A stretch of 64,000 nucleotides of DNA from Acinetobacter piscicola (GCF_015218165.1 NZ_CP048661.1:62001-126000), one strand, 5' to 3'; numbered from the stretch's first letter, positions 1 through 9,986 are shown. The notes: a model not told the origin generated them from the letters alone. Numbers and translations: made by a program.

Positions 1-181
1 TTTTACTGTAGGTATTGAAGGTAATAATTGCAAAATAAGGCATCGAATTAGGCGCGGTTTTAGAAGGAGTTGTAATTTTTCAAAAAAGATTGAAAACCAT
101 TTTAAAGCTTTCGACTTAACCTTTTTTTACATCAATAATGGCTTCATTTAATGTCAGCATACTTTTTGAAACACCACCTCA
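1..181 (+). mobile_element. IS1-family element, 3' end only
   Basis: The first 150 bases encode the C-terminal end of an IS1-type transposase. They are followed by a terminus whose reverse complement starts GGTGGTGTTTCAAAAAG, which resembles IS1-family ends. The rest of the element lies outside the window. The exact outer end (about 179-182) is inferred from the inverted-repeat-like sequence. Confidence 0.6.
2..151 (+). pseudogene. IS1-family transposase, C-terminal fragment
   Basis: The frame is open from base 2 to a TAA at 149-151. It contains GNNCKIRHRIRRGFRRS, FSKKIENH and FFYINNGFI, which match the conserved C-terminal block of IS1 InsAB' transposases as I know them. The window edge cuts the 5' part, so the gene may be complete outside the window. 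Confidence 0.65.
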
Positions 182-269
182 AATTAAATTGCATTAGAGT
201 AATAGTTTTTTTTAAATCTTTAAGTTTTAAAAACAAGGTAGGCATATTTAATCAGTCATAAATTTTTAA

Positions 270-1267
270 AAAATATTTTATAAGTTAAACCTTAAAATTG
301 CATTAAGCAATACGATTCTTGTATTAAATATGATGGATGAGGTCAAAAAGCGTGGTATTTCCATTGATAAGGATAAACTGTCTCAACTGTTAGGTATCCC
401 TGTAGTTGAAGCTGTCGCAGTTAAAACAAAAGGAATTCAAGATTTAATTAATCAATTAGATCAAAAAAATCTTTTTATTACTCCTTATCATTCTGAATTA
501 AGTCATTTTGAACAGGTCAAACAAATCACCAAACAAGTTATTTTAAATAATGACAATGGTGATAAAAGAACCGCATTTCTAGATAAAATTTTTCTACATC
601 CTGTATTAGGTTTAGTAATCTTAACTTTAACCATGTTTGTGATGTTCCAAGCGGTATTTATATGGGCAACACCTTTTATAGAATTCATTGAAAATTTTAT
701 CGTATGGCTCAGTGATTTTATTGGACCACTAATCCAACATCCTCTATTAAAAAGCTTGGTGGTGGATGGGGTAATTGCTGGCACAGGTAGCGTGCTTGCA
801 TATATGCCTCAGATTTTGATTTTATTCTTCTTCATTTTAATGCTTGAAGAGTCAGGCTATTTACCCCGAGCAGCATTTCTTTTAGATAAATTAATGTCTA
901 AAGCCGGGCTTAGCGGCCGTTCATTTATTCCTCTGCTATCCAGTTTTGCTTGTGCGATTCCCGGAATTATGGCAACCAGAAGTATCAGCTCTGAACGGGA
1001 CCGATTAGCAACAATTATGATTGCACCATTGATGACCTGTTCAGCAAGATTGCCCGTATATGCTTTATTGATCGCGGCATTTATTCCGAACCAATTAATC
1101 TACGGCTGGTTAAGTCTGCAAGGATTAGTCCTTTTTGGTCTTTATATGTCGGGAATAGTCTCAGCGTTATTAGTTTCACTCTTTCTGAAGTTGGTTCGAA
1201 AAGATAAAACTGAAAGTATTTTTATTTTTGAGCTTCCCACATACCGAATTCCAGATATTAGAAATAT
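270..1267 (+). pseudogene. feoB: Ferrous iron transporter FeoB, broken at both ends
   Basis: This is the middle of FeoB, the GTP-driven inner-membrane Fe(II) permease. The sequence LVLNMMDEVKKRGISID is the end of the GTPase domain. It is followed by membrane segments and by the core motifs GYLPRAAFLLD, GLSGRSFIPLLSSFACAIPG and SERDRLATIMIAPLMTCSAR. The N-terminal G1-G3 part is missing, because the frame closes at 267. An IS1006 removes the C terminus at 1268, and the reading frame then runs into the IS. The first ATG is at 330, but homology begins a few codons earlier. Transport activity is very unlikely. Confidence 0.85.
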
Positions 1268-2086
1268 GGCACTGTTGCAAATAACCACGAATGGTAAGCT
1301 GAAGACTGTTTTAGCTAAAGGTGCAGCATATGAATCCTTTCCATGGTCGGCATTTTCAGGGCGAAATCATTCTTTGGGCTGTGCGCTGGTATTGTAAATA
1401 TGGCATTAGCTATCGTGAACTGCAGGAAATGCTGGCCGAACGGGGTGTGAATGTTGATCACACGACTATTTACCGTTGGGTTCAACGTTATGCTCCTGAA
1501 ATAGAAAAACGTTTACGCTGGTATTGGCGTAATCCTACAGATCTGAGCTCGTGGCATATTGATGAAACCTATGTAAAAGTGAATGGACGATGGTCTTATC
1601 TGTATCGTGCAGTCGATCAACGTGGCGATACCATTGATTTTTATCTTTCTTCTAGACGTAATACCAAATCAGCATATTGTTTTCTTGGAAAAATTTTAAA
1701 TAATGTGAAGAAGTGGCAAATTCCACAAGTGATCAACACGGATAAAGCACCCACATATGGACGTGCTTTATCACGGTTAAAACGGGAAGGTAAATGTCCA
1801 CCAGACCTTGAGCACAGGCAGATTAAGTATAAAAATAACGTGATTGAATGTGATCATGGCAAGCTAAAGCGGATCATCAGGGCCACATTAGGATTCAAAT
1901 CTATGAAGACGGCTTATGCCACAATTAAAGGTATTGAAGTCATGCGTGCACTACGTAAAGGACAAGCATCGTCATTTTATTATGGTCAGCCTCAGGGTGA
2001 AGTGTGTCTAATCAACAGGGTTTTCGGTCTCTAAGTACTTTTTAAAGGGAACATCATCGACTCAAATCTCTATTTGCAACAGTGCC
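1268..2086 (+). mobile_element. IS1006-type element (IS6/IS26 family), copy A
   Basis: The element is 819 bp, bounded by GGCACTGTTGCAAA and TTTGCAACAGTGCC. The length and Acinetobacter-like sequence fit IS1006. The 8-bp flanks (agaaatat and agatttct) are not a direct repeat, so it sits at a deletion or rearrangement joint. It truncates feoB on the left and a divergent metal gene on the right. Confidence 0.9.
1330..2034 (+). CDS. tnp: IS6-family transposase (IS1006 type)
   Basis: A 234-aa DDE transposase of the IS26 family, which acts by replicative or targeted conservative cointegrate formation. The start MNPFHGRHFQ matches the usual IS26-type start; a GTG three codons upstream is less likely. 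It has an N-terminal helix-turn-helix region and DDE motifs in HIDETYVKV, INTDKAPTYG and CDHGKLKR. The protein is identical to those at 10912 and 18634. Confidence 0.93.
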   Translation: MNPFHGRHFQGEIILWAVRWYCKYGISYRELQEMLAERGVNVDHTTIYRWVQRYAPEIEKRLRWYWRNPTDLSSWHIDETYVKVNGRWSYLYRAVDQRGDTIDFYLSSRRNTKSAYCFLGKILNNVKKWQIPQVINTDKAPTYGRALSRLKREGKCPPDLEHRQIKYKNNVIECDHGKLKRIIRATLGFKSMKTAYATIKGIEVMRALRKGQASSFYYGQPQGEVCLINRVFGL

Positions 2087-2137
2087 AGATTTCTTATCTT
2101 TGCATGGTGTTTCTTTACTACATCCACAACCACTCAT
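2087..2137 (-). pseudogene. 5' end of a divergent Cys-rich metal gene, cut by IS1006
   Basis: Seventeen codons starting at an ATG (2137) read MSGCGCSKETPCKDKKS and then run straight into the IS1006 end. The gene lies divergent from the MerR regulator and directly downstream of its operator, with a matching promoter. That is the position of the target gene (P-type ATPase or CDF exporter) in CadR/PbrR systems. Four Cys in 17 residues suggest a metal-binding N terminus. The identity of the lost gene is inference. Confidence 0.5.
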
Positions 2138-2172
2138 AATTATACCCATTAAAAAATTTATAAACTTTGAAT

Positions 2173-2203
2173 ATTAGAATCCCTATAGTTACTATAGAGT
2201 CAA
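2173..2203 (-). promoter_or_regulatory. MerR-type metal promoter/operator
   Basis: On the minus strand TTGACT (2203-2198) and TCTAAT (2178-2173) are separated by 19 bp. The spacer carries the dyad CTATAGtaaCTATAG. A 19-bp spacer filled by a dyad is typical of promoters untwisted by MerR-family activators. It points at the cut gene at 2137. A near-identical site lies at 42322. Confidence 0.7.
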
Positions 2204-2226
2204 GAATCTTTGGAAATACCAACTCA

Positions 2227-2619
2227 ATGCATTTAAAAATTGGTGAACTCTCTAAAAAAACCTTATGTTCAGTATTAACAATTAGGTTTTATGAAAAGGA
2301 AGGTTTAATTCCGGAACCCGAAAGAACGGAAGGAAATTACCGCCTTTACGATATAGGCTATGTTGAGCGAATTAAGTTTATTTTGAATTGCCGAACTTTA
2401 AATATGAGTTTGAATGAAATTCGTCAATTACTCACCTATAAAGATAATCCCAAGAAAAATTGTTCAGATGTGAATGAATTAATTGACTTACATGTCAGTG
2501 CTATCAGAGAAAATATAATCAAGCAACAAAAGCTTATTGAACAATTATCTGATTTAAGAGGTACTTGTGATGGTTTATGTACAATTGACCAATGTGGAGT
2601 TCTAAAAAATCTAGCTTGA
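2227..2619 (+). CDS. MerR-family metal regulator, CadR/PbrR-like
   Basis: A 130-aa regulator that should bind the operator just upstream and activate a divergent metal-export gene. Residues 1-70 form the MerR helix-turn-helix (IGELSKK, TIRFYEKEGL, NYRLYD), followed by a dimerisation helix. The Cys residues C79, C114, C118 and C123 match the metal-ligand positions of the Cd/Pb/Zn branch. I chose ATG 2227 because upstream in-frame starts lie inside the operator. Its target gene has been cut by IS1006, so it may now control nothing nearby, or act on the paralogous operator at 42322. It differs from the MerR protein at 41891. Confidence 0.8.
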   Translation: MHLKIGELSKKTLCSVLTIRFYEKEGLIPEPERTEGNYRLYDIGYVERIKFILNCRTLNMSLNEIRQLLTYKDNPKKNCSDVNELIDLHVSAIRENIIKQQKLIEQLSDLRGTCDGLCTIDQCGVLKNLA

Positions 2620-2761
2620 TTATCTAGACCTATGCTTTTTTCAAAAATTCTGTATATCTTTACTTAAGGCTGCAAAAAGTTTAAGGTTACTCAAATTCTG
2701 TGATCAGATCTTTGATAGATCTGGACAGCTTCTTATTGGTGTTTTAAATACAGATTTGTGT

Positions 2762-3172
2762 ATGAAGAGAAAAACATTTCTAATTCAGATATTGGTACTG
2801 CTATTCACATTCCAGAATATTTGGAGTGTGGCAGAGGCTGCGTGTCTGCATGAAATGCCAAACATACCCAATTCAATACTCTCTAGCCCAATTGCTCTGG
2901 ACGAAAAGAGTGATAGTTCTAGTCAAGCCCTCTATTCCCTAGAAAACTACAAAGAAATCTATGACTATTGTCAGAAGGTTTGTTTTAACGAAAAGTGCAG
3001 TCATTTCTCAAATACAATCGTGATTCAGATTGACCCACCCGATGATTTGAAGCTTAAAGCTAATTTTGAGACCGGCATTACCCCAACTTATTTGGGAATA
3101 ACTTTTTATAAATCCCCTTATCTGAATCAATTAACACCCCCTCCCGATTTGCCCCTACTATTGGTGGGGTAG
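2762..3172 (+). CDS. czcI: CzcI-like periplasmic protein
   Basis: A 136-aa exported protein at the head of czcCBA, the usual place of the CzcI modulator of cobalt-zinc-cadmium resistance. It has a signal peptide: basic MKRK, a hydrophobic run to about residue 24, and probable cleavage after AEA. The mature part has scattered Cys and His and a Pro-rich end (LTPPPDLPLLL). The function is inferred from position and size; I see no catalytic motif. Starts at TTG 2756 and ATG 2762 differ by two residues. Confidence 0.65.
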   Translation: MKRKTFLIQILVLLFTFQNIWSVAEAACLHEMPNIPNSILSSPIALDEKSDSSSQALYSLENYKEIYDYCQKVCFNEKCSHFSNTIVIQIDPPDDLKLKANFETGITPTYLGITFYKSPYLNQLTPPPDLPLLLVG

Positions 3173-3220
3173 TCTTATAAAAGCCCACCACTCCTAATCT
3201 CATTATGTGTGGGGCATTTC

Positions 3221-4588
3221 ATGTCAAAAAACAAATTACATCAGGATACTTCTATCCTGAATTTATCCTGGTCAGCATTCCGTACAGGTATCTTGCTATC
3301 CGCAATGATCAGCTTGAGTACCTCTGTAGTTGCCAGTACCCAAGATTTAACGCTGCGACAAGCCATTGATCAGGTCAACCAGTATCAAGCGTCCCAAAAT
3401 TTCTGGGAAACGCAAAATAGTATTAATGCCACTAATATCCAGCAAAGTAAGCTGTTTAAAAATCCTGAACTGTCAGTTGAACAAACGGGCTTTGGTTCAA
3501 ATAATGAAAAAGAGCTAGCCATTGGCATATCACAACCCTTGGATATTTTTGGTGAGCGAAAAGCAAACCAAAAATTAGCCAGTCTCTCTACAGATAAAAC
3601 AGCACTGAAGCAGAAGATTTATCAAGCGCAAATTGAGCTTGCAGTGAAATATGTATGGTCACAACTGGCCATTGCCGAACTTGAAAGAAACATTGTCAAT
3701 GAACAACTTCGGGTGAGCGAAGAAAACCTTAAAGCGATCGAGAAGCGCTTTACTGCGGGCGGTATCGCGCAAGTAGATGTGAATCGCGCACGTTTAAGTC
3801 ATACTGAAAATATCCGTCTTTTTAGACAGGCCGACTTACAAGTCCAAGTGGCCACCCAACAATTATCAAATTTATGGGGAACCTCTGATAAGTCATTGCA
3901 GGTAAACCTCTCTTCACAAAAGCTCTGGCCAAAATCGACTCATCAGCAGGTTCAAGAATATTTAGCGGAAAACTACGTTGAGAAATATCGAGCTTTACTG
4001 GTATTAGAGTCTCAAGCAACGGTTGATCAACTAAGGGCAAAGGCACGTCCTAACCCCACTTTAAACCTAGGTGTCAACCGCACCCAATCCTTGGAAAACT
4101 CCACACAAAATCAATTAGTAGTCGGAGTCAGTGTACCGCTTAATATTTTCGATCGTCAGCAAAATGGCATAAAAATCGCGCAAGAAAAAATGAACTTATT
4201 AGAGCGTCAGAAAGAGTTTTATCTAAAGCAAAATGCGCTGCAAATAGGCACAATTTTAACCGAGTTGCAGGGTTTAGAGCTGCAATTCAAAGTCGTTGAC
4301 GAGACTCAAATTCCTTTGGCGACTCAAGTTCAAAGTAAGACGCTACAAGGTTTCTTGGCAGGCAAGTTTGCTTTAACCGATGTTCAGCAAGCCACGCTTC
4401 AATTACAAGACATCCGTCTGCGTAAAGTCCAGTTGTTACGGGATGGCTGGCAAAAGGCCATTGAAGCAGAAAGTTTGAGCTTAGGCATTAGCCCAAGTGA
4501 AGTCATGTCGAAAGATGCTATTGCACAAATCAATCAAAACTTATGGCAAGACATACAGGCCATGCCTGTCATTGGTGGGGGAAATTAA
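3221..4588 (+). CDS. czcC: CzcC outer-membrane factor of Zn/Cd/Co efflux
   Basis: A TolC-like outer-membrane channel of the CzcCBA tripartite pump (455 aa). It has an N-terminal export signal ending near VVAS, then long alpha-helical OEP repeats (AIDQVNQYQAS, SVEQTGFG, VGVSVPLNIFDRQQNG) typical of the OEP family. ATG 3221 is preceded by GTGGGG at good spacing; an in-frame GTG at 3209 is less likely. The czcB start follows the stop by one base, so the two are translationally linked. Confidence 0.9.
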   Translation: MSKNKLHQDTSILNLSWSAFRTGILLSAMISLSTSVVASTQDLTLRQAIDQVNQYQASQNFWETQNSINATNIQQSKLFKNPELSVEQTGFGSNNEKELAIGISQPLDIFGERKANQKLASLSTDKTALKQKIYQAQIELAVKYVWSQLAIAELERNIVNEQLRVSEENLKAIEKRFTAGGIAQVDVNRARLSHTENIRLFRQADLQVQVATQQLSNLWGTSDKSLQVNLSSQKLWPKSTHQQVQEYLAENYVEKYRALLVLESQATVDQLRAKARPNPTLNLGVNRTQSLENSTQNQLVVGVSVPLNIFDRQQNGIKIAQEKMNLLERQKEFYLKQNALQIGTILTELQGLELQFKVVDETQIPLATQVQSKTLQGFLAGKFALTDVQQATLQLQDIRLRKVQLLRDGWQKAIEAESLSLGISPSEVMSKDAIAQINQNLWQDIQAMPVIGGGN

Positions 4589-4589
4589 C

Positions 4590-5852
4590 ATGTTCGATCT
4601 TAAAAACAGCTTAAAAAAACAGAGCGGAAAAATCTCTCAACCTCTACTGATTGGTTTGGTCATCGGCGCAACCGTACTACTCAGTATTTTCTTGATCTTG
4701 TCGGGTAAGAATAAATCTGAAACATCAGATGAACATGCAGAGGAAGAAGGCGCAGAGGAACATGGAAGTGAAGAAGGCAAAGAGGAACATGGCGGTGAAA
4801 CCGAAGAGCATGCAGAAGGCGTGAGCCTGACGGCCAAGCAACTGGTTGAACAAGGCATACAGTTATCAGCAGTCGATCAAGGTCCGGTGGTTAAATTAAG
4901 TTCTTATCCAGCAAAACTTAACGTGAATACCGACCAGCAAGCGCATGTCTCTCCGAGTTTTAGTGGTCATGTCGAAAATGTCTATGTAGAACTCGGCCAA
5001 AAAGTTCAGAAAGGACAGTCTTTGGCCACGTTGCTTGTTCCTGATTTAGTCGATCAGCAGGCCAATCTAAAAATTGAACAAACCAACCTTGAACTGGCGA
5101 AACAGGACTTCGAGCGTGAGCGTCAGCTGTGGTCACAGGGTATTTCAGCAAAACAGGACTATCAACGTGCTTACAACAGCTATAAACGGGCGCAAATTCA
5201 GGTCCAATCGGCCCAATCACGTTTAAGTGCGTTTGGTGCTGTGAATACCAGTAACGGGCGCTATATTTTGAAAGCCCCCATTTCCGGCGTGATCAGTAAA
5301 AAGGATTTGGTGCTCGGAGAAAATGTTCAGTTAGCCGATCAGCTCTTTACTATAGACCGGTTAGATCAGCTCTGGCTTGAGTTTATTGTTCCAAATTCTG
5401 AAATTATGGGTTTAGCCCCGAATCAAAAGATCGAATTTAAATCCTTGCAAACTGAAAAGGTCTATCAGGCAGTTATCCAGACTTTAAATACTGAAGCGGA
5501 TACTCAAACGGGTCGTCTTCAGGTTCGAGCAAAAGTTGAATCGAATGCAACCGAATTACGTCCAAACTTGATGGTAAACGTACTGCTGCAACAAAAGAGT
5601 GAAAGTACCGCATTACGGGTGCTTAAGTCAGCAGTTCAGAATATCGATGGAAAGGATGTGGTTTTTGTCGCCACTCAACATGGACAGAAAGTTGAATTCA
5701 GTCCGCAGCCGGTGAAATTAGGTCAGTCATCTGGGGAGAGCCAGTGGATTGAAGTGGTAAATGGGCTTAATCAGGGACAAAAATATGCCGCTCAAGGTAG
5801 TTTCTTACTGAAATCTGAAATGGAAAAAGGAGAGGCTTCACATGGGCACTGA
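4590..5852 (+). CDS. czcB: CzcB membrane-fusion protein of metal efflux RND pump
   Basis: A 420-aa periplasmic adaptor joining CzcA to CzcC. It has an N-terminal membrane anchor (about residues 17-35), then an acidic, His-containing stretch at 40-70 (EEHGSEEGKEEHGGETEEH) that could bind metal. A lipoyl/barrel-sandwich domain (HVENVYVELGQKVQKGQ), a coiled-coil hairpin and beta-barrel parts follow. ATG 4590 has the strong ribosome site GGGGGAAA; longer upstream readings lie inside czcC. It overlaps czcA by 11 bp. Confidence 0.9.
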   Translation: MFDLKNSLKKQSGKISQPLLIGLVIGATVLLSIFLILSGKNKSETSDEHAEEEGAEEHGSEEGKEEHGGETEEHAEGVSLTAKQLVEQGIQLSAVDQGPVVKLSSYPAKLNVNTDQQAHVSPSFSGHVENVYVELGQKVQKGQSLATLLVPDLVDQQANLKIEQTNLELAKQDFERERQLWSQGISAKQDYQRAYNSYKRAQIQVQSAQSRLSAFGAVNTSNGRYILKAPISGVISKKDLVLGENVQLADQLFTIDRLDQLWLEFIVPNSEIMGLAPNQKIEFKSLQTEKVYQAVIQTLNTEADTQTGRLQVRAKVESNATELRPNLMVNVLLQQKSESTALRVLKSAVQNIDGKDVVFVATQHGQKVEFSPQPVKLGQSSGESQWIEVVNGLNQGQKYAAQGSFLLKSEMEKGEASHGH

Positions 5853-8800
5853 AAATTCTCAAATATCTAATAATGAGTCAATAAAGCCTGAAGGACTGTT
5901 TGATCGACTGATCCAGTTTTCAATTCATAATGCCATCTGGGTCATGCTGTTTATTGTGGCCTGGATTGGCGTAGGCATTTACAGCTATCAAAAGCTGCCG
6001 ATTGATGCCGTGCCTGATATCACCAATACACAAGTACAGATCAACACTTCTGCCAATGGCTTTACTGCTTTGGAGATGGAACAGCGGATTACCTATCCTA
6101 TCGAGAATGCCATGTCAGGCATGCCGAATATGGAACAAACCCGCTCTATTTCACGCTATGGTTTATCGCAAGTGACCATCATTTTTGAAGATGGCACGGA
6201 TATTTACTGGGCCAGACAGCTCATCAACCAGCGCTTGCAAGAAGCAATGGGAGAAATGCCTGAAGATGTGCAACCTACCATGTCGCCTATTTCGACAGGT
6301 TTAGGTGAAATTTATCAATGGGTGATTAAAGCCGAACCAAATGCTAAAAAACCGGATGGAACCGCTTATTCTGCGATGGATTTACGTGAAATTCAGGATT
6401 GGATTGTAAGGCCGCAATTACAGCGTGTAAAAGGCGTTGCGGAGATCAACAGTATCGGTGGCTTTAATAAAACCTATGTGGTTGCCCCTGATCTGAACCG
6501 ATTACAACAATTGCAAATTCCTTTGACTGATTTACAAACCGCCTTAACAGAAAATAATGAAAACCGTGGTGCTGGCTATATTGAGAAAAATGGACAACAG
6601 CTAACGGTTCGTGTTCCTGGCACTTTAAACACGATTGAAGATATCCAGAACATCAGTATTGCCAATAAAAACGGCTATCCGATTCGGGTGGCAGATGTCG
6701 CCAATGTCTCAATTGGTCATGACTTGAGAACAGGGGCTGCAACCTATAATGGTGAAGAAACTGTATTGGGTATTGCCATGATGATGATGGGAGAAAATAG
6801 CCGTACCGTTGCTCAAGCCATTGATGAAAAGGTGCAATCGATCCAGCAATCGCTACCTAAAGGTGTGGTGATTGAGACTGTGTATGACCGTACGCATTTG
6901 GTTGATCGGGCGATCAAAACCGTTCAGAAAAATTTGATTGAGGGTGCAATCCTCGTCATTGTTATTTTATTTCTCTTTCTAGGTAATTTCCGTGCTGCGC
7001 TGATCACGGCTTGCGTTATTCCACTCTCAATGTTGTTTACCTTGACGGGAATGGCAGAGCAGAAGATTAGTGCAAATCTGATGAGTTTAGGGGCACTGGA
7101 CTTCGGTATTATTATTGATGGTGCAGTGGTTATTGTAGAAAACTGTATCCGTCGGCTAGCAGAAGCTCAGAAGCTGAAAGGTGGTTTACTTAGCCGTTCT
7201 GAAAGATTTAAAGAAGTCTTCTTGGCTGCAAAACAGGCGCGTCGTCCTCTGATTTTTGGACAGTTAATTATTTTGGTGGTTTATCTACCTATCTTTACCC
7301 TGACGGGTGTAGAAGCCAAACTTTTCCATCCTATGGCAATGACTGTTGTACTGGCTTTAATTGGGGCCATGATTTTATCTGTCACTTTTGTGCCAGCCGC
7401 AGTTGCCCTATTTGTCACTGGAGAAGTCAAGGAAACCGAAAGTCGCTGGATGCATTGGCTTAAAACCAAATATGAACTGCTTTTAGATAAAGCCTATGAG
7501 CTTCGTTTATTTATGACTATTGTGGCTGCCTGTATTTTAGTGCTTACGGGTGTGCTAGCCACTCAAACAGGTAGCGAGTTTGCACCTCAACTGGGTGAAG
7601 GTGATTTTGCTGTTCAGCAAATGCGTTCCCCAAGTACAGGGTTAGAACAGTCACTGAGAATGCAGGAAAATACTGAAAAGTTACTGTTGAAAGAATTTCC
7701 TGAAATTAAAGCAATCTTTGCCCGTACCGGTACAGCAGAAGTGGCCACAGATGTTATGCCACCCAACATTTCAGATGGCGTGGTACTGTTAAAACCTCAT
7801 GATGAATGGCCTGATCCAAAACAAACGATTGATGAGCTTCGCCAAAGAATGATTACTTTCTTAGCGACATTGCCGGGAAATAACAGTGAGTTCTCGCAAC
7901 CCATTGAACTGCGCTTTAACGAGTTAATTTCAGGGGTGCGAAGTGATGTGGGTGTCAAATTATTTGGTGATGACATGGAGATTCTAAATCGCGAAGCGAA
8001 TAAAATTTCTCAAAAAATTAACTCAATTTCAGGCGCGACAGCCGTTAATGTAGAACAGACCAGTGGCTTACCCTTGTTGAATGTAGAGGTGGATAAGTCC
8101 AGAGCTGCACAATATGGCTTGTCGGTAAGAGCAATTCAGGATCTGGTAGCTACAAGTGTCGGTGGCCAGAATGTTGGAACCATTTTACAGGGAGACAAGC
8201 GTTTTGATTTTGTCATCCGTCTAGATGAATCCCAGCGTAGTCCTGAACAGTTAGCGGTACTTCCTATTCAATTGCCGAATGGTGGTTTAGTCCAACTGCA
8301 AGATGTGGCACGCGTTGAAAATATCCTGGGTATTAATCAGGTCAGCCGTGAAAATGGTAAACGTCGAGTGGTTATTACTGCAAATGTAGAAGGACGTGAT
8401 TTAGGCTCATTCGTAACAGAGCTTCAGAGCACGTTATCCAAACAGGAATTACCAAGCGGTTATTGGATAGATTATGGCGGTCAATTTCAAAATCTGATGT
8501 CTGCAAAAGCGCGTATGCAATTGGTGGTTCCGCTCGCATTGTTGACGATCTTTATTTTATTGATGGCTGTATTCCATAATATCAAAGAAAGCTTACTGGT
8601 CTTTAGTGGTGTACCGTTTGCCTTATGTGGAGGCTTAATCGCGTTGTGGTTGCGTGACATTCCATTATCCATGTCAGCAGGGGTTGGCTTCATTGCACTA
8701 TCGGGGGTGGCTGTACTGAATGGCTTAGTCATGCTCACCTTTATCAAAGAGTTGCGACAACAATATGACCTTTATTATGCAACGTGGCAGGGTGCAATTT

Positions 8801-9000
8801 TGCGTCTTAGACCTGTGCTGATGACCGCTTGTGTGGCGTCCCTTGGGTTTGTCCCGATGGCTTTGGCAACCGGAACTGGGGCAGAAGTACAGAGACCTTT
8901 AGCAACAGTGGTTATTGGAGGAATTATCTCCTCTACCCTGCTTACATTGGTTTTATTGCCCGTACTGTACCGCTGGATGAATGAAAAGAAAGTTTCTTAA
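5842..9000 (+). CDS. czcA: CzcA heavy-metal RND transporter
   Basis: A 1052-aa HME-RND proton antiporter that exports Zn, Cd and Co. The length is normal for the family. The TM4 proton-relay motif LGALDFGIIIDGAVVIVEN, with its two Asp and Glu, is intact. Other hallmarks are YQKLPIDAVPDITNTQVQ and the closing transmembrane block RLRPVLMTACVASLGF. It starts inside the end of czcB after AAGGAGAGG and appears complete. A second czcA exists only as a C-terminal remnant at 44074. Confidence 0.95.
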   Translation: MGTENSQISNNESIKPEGLFDRLIQFSIHNAIWVMLFIVAWIGVGIYSYQKLPIDAVPDITNTQVQINTSANGFTALEMEQRITYPIENAMSGMPNMEQTRSISRYGLSQVTIIFEDGTDIYWARQLINQRLQEAMGEMPEDVQPTMSPISTGLGEIYQWVIKAEPNAKKPDGTAYSAMDLREIQDWIVRPQLQRVKGVAEINSIGGFNKTYVVAPDLNRLQQLQIPLTDLQTALTENNENRGAGYIEKNGQQLTVRVPGTLNTIEDIQNISIANKNGYPIRVADVANVSIGHDLRTGAATYNGEETVLGIAMMMMGENSRTVAQAIDEKVQSIQQSLPKGVVIETVYDRTHLVDRAIKTVQKNLIEGAILVIVILFLFLGNFRAALITACVIPLSMLFTLTGMAEQKISANLMSLGALDFGIIIDGAVVIVENCIRRLAEAQKLKGGLLSRSERFKEVFLAAKQARRPLIFGQLIILVVYLPIFTLTGVEAKLFHPMAMTVVLALIGAMILSVTFVPAAVALFVTGEVKETESRWMHWLKTKYELLLDKAYELRLFMTIVAACILVLTGVLATQTGSEFAPQLGEGDFAVQQMRSPSTGLEQSLRMQENTEKLLLKEFPEIKAIFARTGTAEVATDVMPPNISDGVVLLKPHDEWPDPKQTIDELRQRMITFLATLPGNNSEFSQPIELRFNELISGVRSDVGVKLFGDDMEILNREANKISQKINSISGATAVNVEQTSGLPLLNVEVDKSRAAQYGLSVRAIQDLVATSVGGQNVGTILQGDKRFDFVIRLDESQRSPEQLAVLPIQLPNGGLVQLQDVARVENILGINQVSRENGKRRVVITANVEGRDLGSFVTELQSTLSKQELPSGYWIDYGGQFQNLMSAKARMQLVVPLALLTIFILLMAVFHNIKESLLVFSGVPFALCGGLIALWLRDIPLSMSAGVGFIALSGVAVLNGLVMLTFIKELRQQYDLYYATWQGAILRLRPVLMTACVASLGFVPMALATGTGAEVQRPLATVVIGGIISSTLLTLVLLPVLYRWMNEKKVS

Positions 9001-9086
9001 TCCAATAGATTAGTCGATTTACAGCAGAGATATTGGCTGTTATCCAATATCTCTGCTCATCATAAATAGAATAAGGAAAATATTTT

Positions 9087-9986
9087 ATGTCAGAACATCA
9101 TGATCATAGCCATGCGGTTGTTACTGAAGAAAATAGTAAGAAGTTAATGGTTGCCTTAGGTTTAACGACTACTTTTTTAATAGTAGAAGTTGTCGCTGCT
9201 TTTATTACCCAAAGTTTGGCTTTGTTATCTGATGCAGCTCATATGTTTACTGATGTAGCCGCTTTAGCTATTGCTCTTGCCGCTATCAAAATTGGTAAAA
9301 AAGCCGCAGATGATAAAAGAACTTTTGGCTATCAGCGATTTGAAATTTTAGCGGCTCTGTTTAATGCGGTGATGCTTTTTGTGGTAGCAATATATATTGT
9401 ATATGAAGCTTATCAACGTTTTACGAACCCTGCTGAAATTCAAAGTGTTGAAATGATGATTGTCGCGGTCATTGGTTTGGTCGTAAATTTGATTTCAATG
9501 AAAATCCTTTCTGCTAGTGCTGAAGGAAGTCTAAATATAAAAGGTGCATATTTAGAAGTTCTTAGTGATGCTCTAGGATCGATAGGCGTGATTATCGGAG
9601 GAATAGTTATTTATTTTACCCAGTGGATGTGGGTTGATACCGTAATCGCTGTGTTAATTGGCTTCTGGGTCTTACCTCGAACTTGGATTTTATTAAAACA
9701 AAGTATTAATATTCTGCTTGAAGGAGTTCCTGATGAGATTGATATTGAGTCGTTAAGAAATGATTTATTGAAGCTAGAGGGCGTTGAAGGGATTCATCAG
9801 TTGAAAGTCTGGGCTATATCCTCAAAAAATATTCATTTAACTGCTCATTTGGTTGCTCCGAATAGCAATACAGATCAACTCTATCAAAAGGCCTTAGAAG
9901 TTCTAAAACATAATCATAATATTACTGAAATTACGTTACAAATAGAAAGTAAGGAATGTAATACATTGGAACAGCATAAACATTAA
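9087..9986 (+). CDS. czcD: CzcD-type cation diffusion facilitator
   Basis: A 299-aa CDF exporter that moves Zn or Cd from cytoplasm to periplasm. It has a His-rich N terminus (SEHHDHSH), six predicted membrane helices, and the family metal-site motifs HMFTD and LSDALGSIG (site A Asp/His). A C-terminal cytoplasmic domain has HQLKVW and HLTAHL. It follows czcA by 86 bp with its own AAGGAAAA ribosome site, and completes the czcICBA-D set. Confidence 0.92.
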   Translation: MSEHHDHSHAVVTEENSKKLMVALGLTTTFLIVEVVAAFITQSLALLSDAAHMFTDVAALAIALAAIKIGKKAADDKRTFGYQRFEILAALFNAVMLFVVAIYIVYEAYQRFTNPAEIQSVEMMIVAVIGLVVNLISMKILSASAEGSLNIKGAYLEVLSDALGSIGVIIGGIVIYFTQWMWVDTVIAVLIGFWVLPRTWILLKQSINILLEGVPDEIDIESLRNDLLKLEGVEGIHQLKVWAISSKNIHLTAHLVAPNSNTDQLYQKALEVLKHNHNITEITLQIESKECNTLEQHKH

